Below, in pieces: positions 32,199-40,618 of a stretch of DNA of 64,000 nt. The DNA lies in the NCBI RefSeq assembly GCF_007176755.1, contig NZ_BJTV01000010.1, positions 231,988 through 295,987 on the forward strand, read 5' to 3'. Under the pieces are notes generated by a model. It ran no database searches, was not told the DNA's origin, and saw only the letters and a list, made by a program, of their open reading frames with translations. Every line of letters starts with the position of its first letter. The stretch's first letter is position 1. This DNA is from Streptomyces sp. 1-11 (GTDB lineage: Bacteria; Actinomycetota; Actinomycetes; Streptomycetales; Streptomycetaceae). Position numbers and translations under genes: made by a program.

Positions 32199-33602
32199 AT
32201 GACCACCCTTGCCGACCCGGTGCCCGGCGGGCGGCCCGGCGAGCTGGAGCGGGCCGTCCCGCTCACCGCCGAGCTGACCGCGCGCGGCGTGCACGGCATC
32301 GTCCTCGCGTACGTGGACACCGCGGGCGTCACCCGGGTGAAGGCGATCCCGACGGCCCGGCTGGAGGCGGCCGTGGCCTGGGGGGTCGGCATGTCGCCGG
32401 TCTTCGACACGTTCCTGTCCGACGACTCGATCGTCACCACCGACGTACTGGGCTCCCCGGACGGCGATCTGCGGCTCCATCCCGATCTCGACCGGCTCGT
32501 GGTGCTGGCCGGGCAGCCCGGCTGGGCCTGGGCGCCCGTGGACCGGATCACCCAGGAGGGCGGGCGGCACCCCGGCTGCGGCCGCACCTTCCTGCGCCGC
32601 ACCGTAGCGCGGGCCGCGGCGGAGCACGGCCTCGCCCTCAAGGCGGCCGTCGAGGTCGAGTGGGCGTTCGGGCGCGGCGACGTGCCGGACGGCGAGTTCG
32701 TCCCGGCGGTCTCGGGTCCGGCGTACGGCGCCGTCCGGCAGGTCGAGCTGAGCGACTGCACCGCCGATCTGCTCGCGGCGCTCGCCGCCCAGGGGGTGGA
32801 CGTCGACCAGATCCATCCCGAGTACGCGGCCGGGCAGTTCGAGGTCTCGGTGGGGGCCCTGGACCCGGTGGCCGCCGCCGACCGCAGCGTGCTGGTGCGC
32901 CAGACGATCCGGGCCGTGGCACGGCGGCACGGCCTGCGGGTGTCGTTCGCGCCCGCGGTCCTCGCCGAGGGCGTCGGCAACGGCGGCCACCTGCACCTGT
33001 CGTGCTGGCGCGACGGTGTGAACCTGCACGCCGGCGGCGACGGCCGGTACGGCATGACGGCCGAGGCGGAGTCGTTCGCGGCCGGGGTGCTCGCGCACCT
33101 GCCCGCGCTGACGGCGGTGACCGCGCCCAGCCCGGCCAGCTATCTGCGGCTCAGGCCCTCCCGCTGGGCGGGCGTCTTCGCCGCGTGGGGCCGGGAGACC
33201 CGCGAGGCCGCGCTGCGGATGGTCACCGGCAGCACGGGCCACCAGGCCCAGGAGGCGAACATGGAGGTCAAACCGGTCGACCTGGCCGCCAGCCCGTACC
33301 TGGCGCTCGGCTGCGTCATCGCCGCCGGACTGGACGGCCTGGCGGCGTCCCTGCCGCTGCCGGAGGAGATCACCGGGGACCCGGCCCGGTACGGCCCCGA
33401 CGAGGCGGCCGCGCTCGGCGTGCGGCGCCTGCCGGTGTCGCTGCCGGAGGCCGTCGAGGAGTTCCGGGCCGACGCGGTGCTGCGGGCGGCGCTGGGCCCG
33501 GTCCTGGCGGACGCGGTGACCGCCGTACGCCTCGGGGAGGCCGAGGCCGTGGCGGGCATGGACGACGCGCGGGTGGCGGCGGCCTACCGCTGGAGGTACT
33601 GA
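32199..33602 (+). CDS. Glutamine synthetase-family ligase (FluG/GlnA-like)
   Basis: 467 residues of the GS fold. Landmarks: 'YVDTAGVTRVKAIPTAR' in the N-terminal beta-grasp, 'AVEVEWAFG' with the metal-binding Glu, 'GVGNGGHLHLSCW' with the metal His, and the C-terminal 'EANMEVKPVDLAASPYLALG', where canonical GS has E-x-R. It lacks the Tyr adenylylation loop region of GlnA. Such type I-like relatives form gamma-glutamyl amides of amines or ethanolamine rather than glutamine. ATG 32199 with GAGGAGGA ahead. It ends two bases before the amidohydrolase gene; in FluG proteins these two domains are fused. Confidence 0.87.
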   Translation: MTTLADPVPGGRPGELERAVPLTAELTARGVHGIVLAYVDTAGVTRVKAIPTARLEAAVAWGVGMSPVFDTFLSDDSIVTTDVLGSPDGDLRLHPDLDRLVVLAGQPGWAWAPVDRITQEGGRHPGCGRTFLRRTVARAAAEHGLALKAAVEVEWAFGRGDVPDGEFVPAVSGPAYGAVRQVELSDCTADLLAALAAQGVDVDQIHPEYAAGQFEVSVGALDPVAAADRSVLVRQTIRAVARRHGLRVSFAPAVLAEGVGNGGHLHLSCWRDGVNLHAGGDGRYGMTAEAESFAAGVLAHLPALTAVTAPSPASYLRLRPSRWAGVFAAWGRETREAALRMVTGSTGHQAQEANMEVKPVDLAASPYLALGCVIAAGLDGLAASLPLPEEITGDPARYGPDEAAALGVRRLPVSLPEAVEEFRADAVLRAALGPVLADAVTAVRLGEAEAVAGMDDARVAAAYRWRY

Positions 33603-33604
33603 AC

Positions 33605-34780
33605 GTGGCCGCGCCCGGACCGGTCCACGAGGCCCTCGCCGCGCTGCCGCTGGTCGACCACCACTGCCACGGCACCGTCACGGCCGACCTCGCGCCCGCC
33701 GAGTTCGAGTCGCTGCTCACCGAGGGCGACGCGTGGCCCGGCGTGTCGGCCTTCGACAGCCCGGTCGGCGTGGCCGTGCGCCGGCACTGCGCGCCGCTGC
33801 TGGACCTGCCCCGGCACGCGCCCGCCGAGGAGTATCTGGCCCGGCGCCGCGAGCTGGGCCGGCGGGAGGTCGACCGCCGCTTCCTGACCGCCGCCGGAGT
33901 GGAGGTGTTCTGCGTCGACACCGGCTACGCCCCGCACCCGGTCACCTCCCCCGCCGAGCTGGCCGGGGCCTCGGGCGCCGCCGCCCACGAGGTGGTGCGG
34001 CTGGAACAGGTGGCCGAGCGGACGGCCGCCCGGGGCGTGACGGCCGGCGGGTACGCCGAGGCGTTCCGGTCGGCCGCCGAGGAGGCCGTGCGACGGCCCG
34101 GCGTGGTCGCGGTGAAGTCGGTGGCCGCCTACCGCACCGGCTTCGCCCTCGACCCGGAGCGGCCCGCGCCGGGCGAGGTGACCCGGGCGGCCGGGCGCTG
34201 GCTCGCGGGCGGCGGACGCCTCACCGATCCGGTCCTCGAACGGCACCTGCTGTGGACCGCGGTCGACCTGGGCCTGCCGCTGCAGTTGCACACCGGCTTC
34301 GGCGACGCCGACCTGCGGCTGCACCACGCCGATCCCGCGCTGCTCACCGACTGGCTGCGGCTGACCGCGGGCACGGTACCGGTCCTGCTGCTGCACTGCT
34401 GGCCGTACCACCGCCAGGCCGCCTATCTGTCGGCGGTCTTCGAGCAGGTGCACCTGGACGTCGGCCTCGCCCTGCACCACACCGGCCCGGCCCGCTGCCG
34501 GGCGGTGCTGGAGGAGGCGCTGGAGATCACCCCGTTCCGCAAGATGCTGTACAGCTCCGACGCCTACGGTCTGGCCGAGTTCCACCACCTGGGCGCGCTG
34601 TCCTTCCGCCGCGCGCTGGCCGCGCTGCTCCAGGACCGGGTGGACGCCGACGAGCTGAGCCTGCCCGACGCCCTGCGCATCGCGGCCTGGACGGGCCGCG
34701 ACAACGCCCGCCGGCTGTACGGACTGCCCATGAACGAACCGGCCCGCGACCCCAGCGAGCGCCCCGCCCGGAAAGTATGA
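33605..34780 (+). CDS. Amidohydrolase_2-family metal-dependent hydrolase (FluG N-domain-like)
   Basis: 391 residues from GTG 33605, with GGAGG in the end of the preceding gene. The TIM-barrel metal site begins 'LVDHHCHGTV' (His20/His22), with further histidines in 'LQLHTGFGDADLRL' and 'VLLLHCWPYHRQ', and a late Asp in 'MLYSSDAYGLAEF'. This matches amidohydrolase_2 proteins and the N-terminal domain of fungal/plant FluG-nodulin proteins, whose C-terminal domain is a GS. Adjacent and coupled to just such a GS gene, it probably acts on the same gamma-glutamylated or amide compound (inference). Confidence 0.87.
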   Translation: MAAPGPVHEALAALPLVDHHCHGTVTADLAPAEFESLLTEGDAWPGVSAFDSPVGVAVRRHCAPLLDLPRHAPAEEYLARRRELGRREVDRRFLTAAGVEVFCVDTGYAPHPVTSPAELAGASGAAAHEVVRLEQVAERTAARGVTAGGYAEAFRSAAEEAVRRPGVVAVKSVAAYRTGFALDPERPAPGEVTRAAGRWLAGGGRLTDPVLERHLLWTAVDLGLPLQLHTGFGDADLRLHHADPALLTDWLRLTAGTVPVLLLHCWPYHRQAAYLSAVFEQVHLDVGLALHHTGPARCRAVLEEALEITPFRKMLYSSDAYGLAEFHHLGALSFRRALAALLQDRVDADELSLPDALRIAAWTGRDNARRLYGLPMNEPARDPSERPARKV

Positions 34781-34781
34781 T
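34776..34781 (+). promoter_or_regulatory. -10 box of leaderless DUF4916 gene
   Basis: TATGAT, a near-consensus -10, followed by six bases and the ATG at 34788. The box overlaps the end of the amidohydrolase gene, so this gene has its own promoter inside the preceding coding region. Confidence 0.65.
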
Positions 34782-34787
34782 CAAGCA

Positions 34788-35324
34788 ATGTCTGACATGA
34801 CCGAAACCACGCCCGGCTGGCTGACCTCGGACGAGCTGGAGATGGCCAGGGCCCGGATGCCGATCCTGTACGTCGAGGCCGTGCCCGTGCGCGTGGACGA
34901 CAGCGGCGAGGTCACGAGCATCGGGCTGCTGCTGCGCATCGGGCCGGACGGAACGGTGAGCCGGACCCTGGTGTCCGGCCGGGTCCTGCATCACGAGCGG
35001 GTCCGGGACGCGCTGCTGCGCCATCTGGAGAAGGACCTCGGCCCGGTCGCGCTGCCCCGGGTGCCGGCGTCGCTGCAGCCGTTCACGGTCGCCGAGTACT
35101 TCCCCACGGCCGGCATCACGCCGTACCACGACCCGCGTCAGCACGCCGTGTCGCTGGCCTACATCGTGCCGGTCACCGGCGACTGCCGCCCCCGCCAGGA
35201 CGCGCTCGACCTGGTCTGGTTCAGCCCGCAGGAGGCCGCCTCGGCGGCCGTGCAGGGCGAGATGCCGGGCGGGCACGGCGTGCTGCTGAAGCAGGCCCTC
35301 GCCCATGTGGGGTGCGTGTCCTGA
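34788..35324 (+). CDS. DUF4916 NUDIX-like protein
   Basis: 178 residues matching the actinobacterial DUF4916 family, which has a NUDIX-like fold. Typical segments are 'PGWLTSDELEMARARMPILYVEAVPVR' in part (start), 'RVLHHERVRDALLRHLEKDLG' in part, and 'DLVWFSPQEA' near the end. The canonical GX5EX7REUXEEXGU Nudix box is not complete: 'RVLHHERVRDALLRHL' sits where it should be, so hydrolase activity is doubtful. Leaderless start. The role is unknown; not obviously linked to the GS/amidohydrolase pair. Confidence 0.82.
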   Translation: MSDMTETTPGWLTSDELEMARARMPILYVEAVPVRVDDSGEVTSIGLLLRIGPDGTVSRTLVSGRVLHHERVRDALLRHLEKDLGPVALPRVPASLQPFTVAEYFPTAGITPYHDPRQHAVSLAYIVPVTGDCRPRQDALDLVWFSPQEAASAAVQGEMPGGHGVLLKQALAHVGCVS

Positions 35325-35448
35325 CGCCGCCGGCGGGTGCCGCTCCCGTCCGCGGCGCCCCGGCCCGTTCCCGCTGAGGCCGCGGCCCGTCGATGCCACA
35401 ATCGAAGGACGACACAGCCGCCACGGGGGATCGTGTCAGGAGGCCGGC

Positions 35449-35541
35449 ATGCACCGCTGGACCGGGGGGCTGTCCGAGCCGGTCCGCCGCGGCCGGCGGG
35501 CGGGCCCGGGGACCGGGCGCCGGACGGCAGGGCGCGCGTGA
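35449..35541 (+). CDS. 30-codon upstream ORF coupled to the PP2C gene
   Basis: ATG 35449 is preceded by a perfect AGGAGG (35438-35443) with five bases of spacing. The 30-residue Arg/Gly-rich peptide ends in TGA at 35539-35541, which overlaps the ATG of the phosphatase gene by one base (TGATG). The phosphatase itself has only a poor ribosome-binding site, so its translation likely depends on reading this leader. The peptide has no recognisable domain and may matter only as a translational switch. Confidence 0.5.
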   Translation: MHRWTGGLSEPVRRGRRAGPGTGRRTAGRA

Positions 35542-36875
35542 TGGCCGGACACCGGGAGGGCCGGCACCCGCGGCGCCCGCCCCTGCCCGACCTGCACTCG
35601 CGCCTGCGGTCCGAGCTGGGCCGGATCGACGAGCAGTTGCGCGGGCTGCTGTTCACCATGGACCGGCTGCAGGGCCTGCTGGACGCGGTCGTGGCCATCA
35701 CCCGCGAGGTCGAGCTGCCCGCTGTGCTGCGCCGCATCGTGACCACCGCGATGGAGCTGGTCGGCGCCCGCTACGGGGCCCTCGGCGTGCTCAACCGGGC
35801 CGGTGAGGGTCTGGAGCAGTTCATCGCGGAGGGGCTTTCGGAGCGCGAACGCCGAGCGCTGGAGGAGTCCGGTCTGCCGCGTGGCCTCGGCGTCCTCGGC
35901 CATCTGATCCGCTACCCGGAGCCGCTGCGGGTCGACGAGATCACCGCCCACCCGTCCTCCGTCGGCTTCCCCTCCGGCCACCCGCCCATGCGGACGCTGC
36001 TGGGTGTCGCGATCAGCGTCCGCGGCGAGATCTACGGCGACCTCTACCTCTCCGAGCGGCTGGACGGGCGGCCCTTCGACCTGCACGACGAGAACGTGGT
36101 CGTCGCCCTGGCCAGCGCGGCCGGCATCGCGATCGAGAACGTCCGGCTGTTCGAGCGGGTCCGGGTCGGCGCCGAGCAGTTCCAGCGGCTGCTGCTGCCC
36201 ACCCTGCCCGACCTGCGGCCCTTCACCGCCGCCGCCATCTACCGGCCCGCGGCGGAGCCCAGTCAGCTCGGCGGGGACTGGTACGACGCCGTACGGCTGC
36301 CCGACGGCGCCGTGGCCGTCGTCATCGGCGACGTGGTCGGCCACGACCTGCAGGCGGCGGCCGCGATGGCCTCCACCCGCAACATGCTGCGCGCCCTGCT
36401 GTTCGACCACCGCAATCCGCCCGGCGCGGTCCTCACCCAGCTCGACCGGACGCTGGAGGCGATCACCGACAACCCGGTCACGACGACCACGCTGGCCCGC
36501 ATCGAACCCGAGGGGACGGGCTGGCGGCTGCGCTGGAGCACCGCCGGCCACGTCCCGCCGATGCTGATCGCCCCGGAGCACCGGGCGGAGTTCCTGTTCG
36601 CCGAGCCCGGGCTGCCGCTCGGCGTGGACCCCGGGCAGCCCCGCCCCGAGCACTCCCGGCCGCTGCCCCCGGCCGCCACCGTGGTCTTCTTCACCGACGG
36701 CCTGATCGAGCATCCCGCCCACGTCATCGACGAGAGCCTGCGCGAACTCGCCGAGCTCGCCGGGTCGTACGCCGCCCTGCCGCTGCCGGAGTTCGTCCGG
36801 GAGCTGGCGGACCACCACCCCAGCGACGGCCACGACGACATGGCCGTCCTCGCCCTGCGCACCCCGGTCGGCTGA
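35541..36875 (+). CDS. GAF-domain PP2C/SpoIIE-type serine phosphatase
   Basis: 444 residues. A short helical N-terminus leads into a GAF sensor domain (about 65-215: 'LRRIVTTAMELVGARYGALG', 'RTLLGVAISVRGEIYGDLYL'), then a SpoIIE-type PPM phosphatase domain (about 225-440) with metal-binding 'GGDWYDAVRLPDG', 'VIGDVVGHD', 'WSTAGHVPPML' and 'SDGHDDMAVLAL'. Such proteins dephosphorylate anti-anti-sigma factors and belong to Streptomyces stress or development switches. No kinase domain is fused and no anti-sigma gene is adjacent. ATG 35541 overlaps the stop of a 30-codon ORF; an alternative GTG is one codon earlier. Confidence 0.9.
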   Translation: MAGHREGRHPRRPPLPDLHSRLRSELGRIDEQLRGLLFTMDRLQGLLDAVVAITREVELPAVLRRIVTTAMELVGARYGALGVLNRAGEGLEQFIAEGLSERERRALEESGLPRGLGVLGHLIRYPEPLRVDEITAHPSSVGFPSGHPPMRTLLGVAISVRGEIYGDLYLSERLDGRPFDLHDENVVVALASAAGIAIENVRLFERVRVGAEQFQRLLLPTLPDLRPFTAAAIYRPAAEPSQLGGDWYDAVRLPDGAVAVVIGDVVGHDLQAAAAMASTRNMLRALLFDHRNPPGAVLTQLDRTLEAITDNPVTTTTLARIEPEGTGWRLRWSTAGHVPPMLIAPEHRAEFLFAEPGLPLGVDPGQPRPEHSRPLPPAATVVFFTDGLIEHPAHVIDESLRELAELAGSYAALPLPEFVRELADHHPSDGHDDMAVLALRTPVG

Positions 36876-36964
36876 CCCGGGCGCGCGGCCCGGCGGCGCT
36901 GACGCGCACGAGAGGCGCAACGGACGGATGATGGCCTCGGGGCGATGTGAGCGGAGGTCGCCCG

Positions 36965-38056
36965 ATGTCCGTGGCGTGGCGGGAACGGCTCCGGAGCGGT
37001 GGTTCGACCGCCCTCGAGGTCTGCGTCGTCGCCGCGCTCTACTACGGCTCGGCCAGGCTGGGCCTGCTCCAGGAGCTGGTGCGCGGTCAGGTCACGCCCG
37101 TGTGGCCGCCCAGCGGGATCGCGGTGGCGGCGCTGCTGCTGCGCGGTCCGCGGGTCTGGCCCGGCATCACGCTCGGCGCGTTCCTGGTGAACATCACGCT
37201 GGGGCCGTCGGTGCCGGCCGTGCTCGCCATCACGGCCGGCAACACCCTCGCGCCCTTGTGCTCCTACGCGCTGCTGCGCCGCACCGGGTTCCGCGAGGAA
37301 CTGGACCGGCTGCGGGACGCGCTGGCGCTGATCTTCCTGGGCGCGTTCACCGGGATGCTGATCAGCTCGACGACGGGCACCGCGGCCCTGGTGATCTCCG
37401 GTGCGCTGGCCCCCGACCGCTTCTGGCCGACCTGGACGGTGTGGTGGACCGGTGACGCGACGGGCGTCCTCGTGGTCACCCCGGTGCTGCTGGTGCTGGC
37501 CAGGGCCCACCGGCCGGGGGACGTGGCGCCGGTCCGGTGGGCGGAGGGGCTGCTGCTCGCCGTGGCCACGGTCTGTGTCGGTTTCCTGGAGGCCGGTCGC
37601 GCGCCGCTGCTGTTCCTGGCTTTCCCGCTGCTGTTCTGGGCGGCCTTCCGCTTCCGGCTGGCCGGGGCCGCTCCCTGCGCGCTGGCCGTGTCGGCCTTCG
37701 CGATCGTGGCCGCCGCGCGCCGGTCGGGTCCGTTCGCCGGCCACGACCTGGTCACCCGCATGATCACTCTGCAGGCCTTCAACGGTTCCGCCGCGCTGAC
37801 CGCGCTGCTGCTCGCCGCGGTCCTCGGTGAGCGGGCCGAGTCCCAGCTCGAGATCGAGCGGGCCTGCCGGCAACTGGCCTCGATGGTCGCCGAGATCACC
37901 ACCGGGGACCACCATGCCCTGCACGCCCGGGGGCCGGACGGGGCGGCCGGCGAAGACACCGGGAAGGACGACGGGGCCGGTGCGGGCGAGCCTCGGTCGG
38001 AGGAGCGGCGGGCGGAGGAGCGGCGGACACGACAAAGGCCGTCCCCTCATCGCTGA
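36965..38056 (+). CDS. MASE1-domain integral membrane sensor without output domain
   Basis: 363 residues with about eight membrane segments forming a MASE1 domain: the signature 'VWPPSGIAVAALLLRGPRVWPG' appears near residue 45 in slightly split form, and 'GNTLAPLCSYALLRR' near 90. In other bacteria MASE1 is the sensor part of histidine kinases or diguanylate cyclases. Here only a short helical linker ('SQLEIERACRQLASMVAEI') and a charged, low-complexity tail of about 60 residues follow, so no output domain is present. ATG 36965 with GGAGG eight bases ahead. It may pair with the upstream GAF-PP2C phosphatase (90-base gap, same strand). Confidence 0.88.
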   Translation: MSVAWRERLRSGGSTALEVCVVAALYYGSARLGLLQELVRGQVTPVWPPSGIAVAALLLRGPRVWPGITLGAFLVNITLGPSVPAVLAITAGNTLAPLCSYALLRRTGFREELDRLRDALALIFLGAFTGMLISSTTGTAALVISGALAPDRFWPTWTVWWTGDATGVLVVTPVLLVLARAHRPGDVAPVRWAEGLLLAVATVCVGFLEAGRAPLLFLAFPLLFWAAFRFRLAGAAPCALAVSAFAIVAAARRSGPFAGHDLVTRMITLQAFNGSAALTALLLAAVLGERAESQLEIERACRQLASMVAEITTGDHHALHARGPDGAAGEDTGKDDGAGAGEPRSEERRAEERRTRQRPSPHR

Positions 38057-38067
38057 GAGAACGACCT
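38036..38067 (-). terminator. Weak hairpin 3' of tRNA-Pro copy 3
   Basis: On the reverse strand AGGTCGT pairs with ACGGCCT (seven pairs, one G-U) around an 18-base loop and is followed by TTT. It lies 22 bases beyond the tRNA and overlaps the last codons of the MASE1 gene. Confidence 0.45.
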
Positions 38068-38088
38068 CCGACCATCTCAAGAAGCTGG

Positions 38089-38162
<74 letters not shown>

Positions 38163-38310
38163 GTGCCGTTTGACCTGGGGTTTCCCTGGTCGAAACGCGC
38201 AGGGAAACAATACCGCACTCGGGTCGGTGGTCGCGCATCCGTTTCCGGCGGCCGGGGGTCGTAGGCCTCTCGGAGGGCGCGGGGGCGCGCGGGCGGGCGC
38301 CCGGGGTCGC

Positions 38311-39609
38311 TCAGCGCGCCGGGGTCTGGCCGTCGGCCCGAGTGAGGTCCCGTATCGCCGGGACCGAGAGCAGCGCCACGGCCACCAGCAGGCTCACGCC
38401 GCCCGCGACCAGCAGCACGTGCCCGGCGCCGAGGGCGGCGGCCGCCGGTCCGGCGAGGGCCTGGCCGGCGGGCATCATCGCGAGGGAGCCGGCCACGTCG
38501 TAGGCGTGGATGCGGTTGAGGACGTCACCGGGCACCTGGGTCTGCACGCTGGTCGCCCACATCACGCCCCAGAACGACATCCCGGCCCCGGCCACCGCCG
38601 CGCCCACCGCCATGGCCGGCACGCCGAGACCGGCGCCGACGGCGACCGGGAAGCCGAAGAAGGCGAACAGGGCGAGTGCCCCGGCGCGCAGCATGCGGCG
38701 CGGTCGCAGCCGGAGTGCGAACAGGCCGCCGACGACCGTGCCCGCGCCGAGGGCCGAGTTGATCAGGCCGTAGGCGCGCGGGCCGTGCTGCTCCACGACC
38801 TCGGTGGCCACCAGCGGCACGGTCGGCCCCCAGGTGGCGATCATGTACACGCCCCAGATGACGATCACGCCCCACAGCCAGGTCCGGGACCTGAACTCCC
38901 GCCAGCCCTCGACCAGATCGGCCCGGAAGGCGCGCAGTCCGGGCCCGGCGGTGCGGTGGCCGGCGGGCAGCGGGGGCAGCCGCAGCAGCAGGAGGCACAG
39001 GGCGCTGACCGCGTAGGTGGCGGCGTGCGCGACGAACACACCGCCGGGCGAGGCGAAGCCGACCAGCAGGCCGGCCGCGGCCGGTCCGGCGAGCTGGGCC
39101 GCGGACTCGGCGACGCGGATCGCGCCGTTCGCGCCCTGGACGTCGGGGGCGAGCCGGGGCACGGTGCTGGCCACGCCCGGCTGGAAGACGGCGGCGGCCA
39201 CGCCGCCGACGACCCCGATGGCGCAGATCTGCCACAGGACCACGTGCCCCGTGAAGAACAGGCCCGCGGCGAGGGACTGGGTGACCAGCCGGACCAGATC
39301 GGCGCCGATCATGAGTCTGCGGGTGCTGAACCGGTCGGCGATCACCCCGCCGAACACGACGAGGCCCGCGAAGGCGGCGGACGTGGAGGCCATGGCGAGA
39401 CCGACCGCGCCCGCGCCGTACCCGTGCCGCAGCAGTCCGGCGGCGAGCGCCACGGGGAGCATGGTGTCGCCGAGCCGCGCGACGGCCCTGGCCACGAAGA
39501 ACAGCGCGAAGTCCCGCGACCAGACCGCCGGGCCCCCGGCTCCGGCCCGGCGTCCCCGCCCCGTACCCGTGTCCGCGACGCCGTCGCGCCGTGAGCGCGT
39601 ACCCGTCAT
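38311..39609 (-). CDS. MFS transporter (DHA/enterobactin-exporter-like)
   Basis: 432 residues with about 12 membrane segments. After a 28-residue Arg/Gly-rich cytoplasmic tail, helix 1 begins 'WSRDFALFFVARAVARLGD', typical of the MFS_3/EntS-like exporters, and the loop between helices 2 and 3 is 'GVIADRFSTRRLMIGADL'. These carriers expel drugs, siderophores or secondary metabolites by proton antiport. ATG 39609 with GGAGGGG about 10 bases ahead. It is monocistronic; about 150 bases separate its end from tRNA-Pro copy 3. Substrate unknown. Confidence 0.9.
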   Translation of the reverse strand: MTGTRSRRDGVADTGTGRGRRAGAGGPAVWSRDFALFFVARAVARLGDTMLPVALAAGLLRHGYGAGAVGLAMASTSAAFAGLVVFGGVIADRFSTRRLMIGADLVRLVTQSLAAGLFFTGHVVLWQICAIGVVGGVAAAVFQPGVASTVPRLAPDVQGANGAIRVAESAAQLAGPAAAGLLVGFASPGGVFVAHAATYAVSALCLLLLRLPPLPAGHRTAGPGLRAFRADLVEGWREFRSRTWLWGVIVIWGVYMIATWGPTVPLVATEVVEQHGPRAYGLINSALGAGTVVGGLFALRLRPRRMLRAGALALFAFFGFPVAVGAGLGVPAMAVGAAVAGAGMSFWGVMWATSVQTQVPGDVLNRIHAYDVAGSLAMMPAGQALAGPAAAALGAGHVLLVAGGVSLLVAVALLSVPAIRDLTRADGQTPAR

Positions 39610-39697
39610 CCCGCGTCCACCCCTCCCGGCTCCCCGCCCTCGCCTGGTGCGCCGCGCGGGATCATGTCATGCCGCGCCGGTGCCCGCCGAGCCGTTT

Positions 39698-40057
39698 TCA
39701 GCGGCCGTCCGGCGCCCCCAGGTCCGGGTGCGCGTCCTGGAGCCGGGGCGGGGCGGCCTGGCGCCAGGAGTCGGCGAGGATGTCGCGCAGCTCGGCCTCG
39801 TCGTCCAGCGCGGCGAGCCGTGCCCTCACCCAGGCGAACTGGGCCTCGTGGCCGGCGATCCAGAACTTCTCCGGTTCGGCCAGCACCAGTTCGTCGCGCT
39901 CCTCCTTCGGGCAGCGCACGGCGATGGACGTCTCGTCCTCGGGGAGGGTGGCGAACATCTTCCCGGCCACCCGGAACGTGGGCATGCTCCAGGCGGTCTT
40001 CTCCGTGGTGTCCGGCAGGGACAGGGCGATACGGCGTGCGTCTTCTGCGTCCGGCAT
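39698..40057 (-). CDS. MmcQ/YjbR-family protein
   Basis: 119 residues with the YjbR double-wing DNA-binding-like fold: 'DARRIALSLPDTTEKTAW' at the N-terminus, 'MFATLPEDETSIAVRCP' in the middle and 'EKFWIAGHEAQFAWVRARL' in the C-terminal half. The biochemical role of the family is not settled. ATG 40057 is chosen because TACGGT lies seven bases upstream (leaderless); a GTG three codons earlier falls into that box. It is followed by the MFS gene after an 88-base gap. It has no evident functional tie to its neighbours. Confidence 0.87.
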   Translation of the reverse strand: MPDAEDARRIALSLPDTTEKTAWSMPTFRVAGKMFATLPEDETSIAVRCPKEERDELVLAEPEKFWIAGHEAQFAWVRARLAALDDEAELRDILADSWRQAAPPRLQDAHPDLGAPDGR

Positions 40058-40064
40058 GCCAGGC

Positions 40065-40070
40065 ACCGTA
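40065..40070 (-). promoter_or_regulatory. -10 box of leaderless YjbR gene
   Basis: Reverse-strand TACGGT, seven bases before the ATG at 40057. Confidence 0.5.
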
Positions 40071-40087
40071 GCCCCCGCCTCTGACAG

Positions 40088-40618
40088 TCACCCGGCGGGC
40101 GGGGCGAGCCGCTTGTAGTAGAGGGTGGTCGGGCGCAGTTCGCCGGCCGGGTTCGCCGCGTAGTCGGGGATGGTGCCGGCCAGGGTCCAGCCGGCCGAGC
40201 GGTACAGGTGCTCGGCGGGGCTGCCGGTCTCGGTGTCCAGGTGGAGCAGGGTGATGCCGGCGGAGGCCGCCGCCCGCTCGGCGGTGGCGAGGAGCCTGCG
40301 CCCGAGGCCCTGTCCGCGCGCGGAGCGGTGCACCATCAGCTTGACGAGTTCGGCGCGGTGGCGGCTGTTGGGCTTGTCGGGCAGGGCCAGGCTCACCGTG
40401 CCGGTCACCCGGTCCGTGCCGTCCACCGCCACCCACACCGTGAGCCGGCCGGCCGCCACCGCGTCGGCCCGCTCCCGCCACCAGCCGGCGGCCTCGGCCG
40501 GGCCGAGCGGGGCGAGGAACCCGACCGACGCTCCCCCGGCCACGGTGTCGACCAGCAGGCCGGCCAGTTCCCGGGACCTGCCGCGCAGTTCGGTGTCGGT
40601 CCAGCGCAGCACGGTCAC
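40088..40618 (-). CDS. GNAT-family N-acetyltransferase
   Basis: 176 residues of the GNAT fold. The acetyl-CoA pyrophosphate loop is 'MVHRSARGQGLGRRLLATAE' (R/Q-x-x-G-x-G/A), preceded by the beta4 strand 'AELVKLMV'; the C-terminal 'HLYRSAGWTLAGTIPDYA' is the usual motif B. GTG 40618 overlaps the stop of the upstream XRE gene (GTGA), so the regulator and the acetyltransferase are cotranscribed and coupled. This arrangement suggests that the regulator controls the acetyltransferase, perhaps in resistance or detoxification; the acceptor is unknown. Confidence 0.9.
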   Translation of the reverse strand: MTVLRWTDTELRGRSRELAGLLVDTVAGGASVGFLAPLGPAEAAGWWRERADAVAAGRLTVWVAVDGTDRVTGTVSLALPDKPNSRHRAELVKLMVHRSARGQGLGRRLLATAERAAASAGITLLHLDTETGSPAEHLYRSAGWTLAGTIPDYAANPAGELRPTTLYYKRLAPPAG

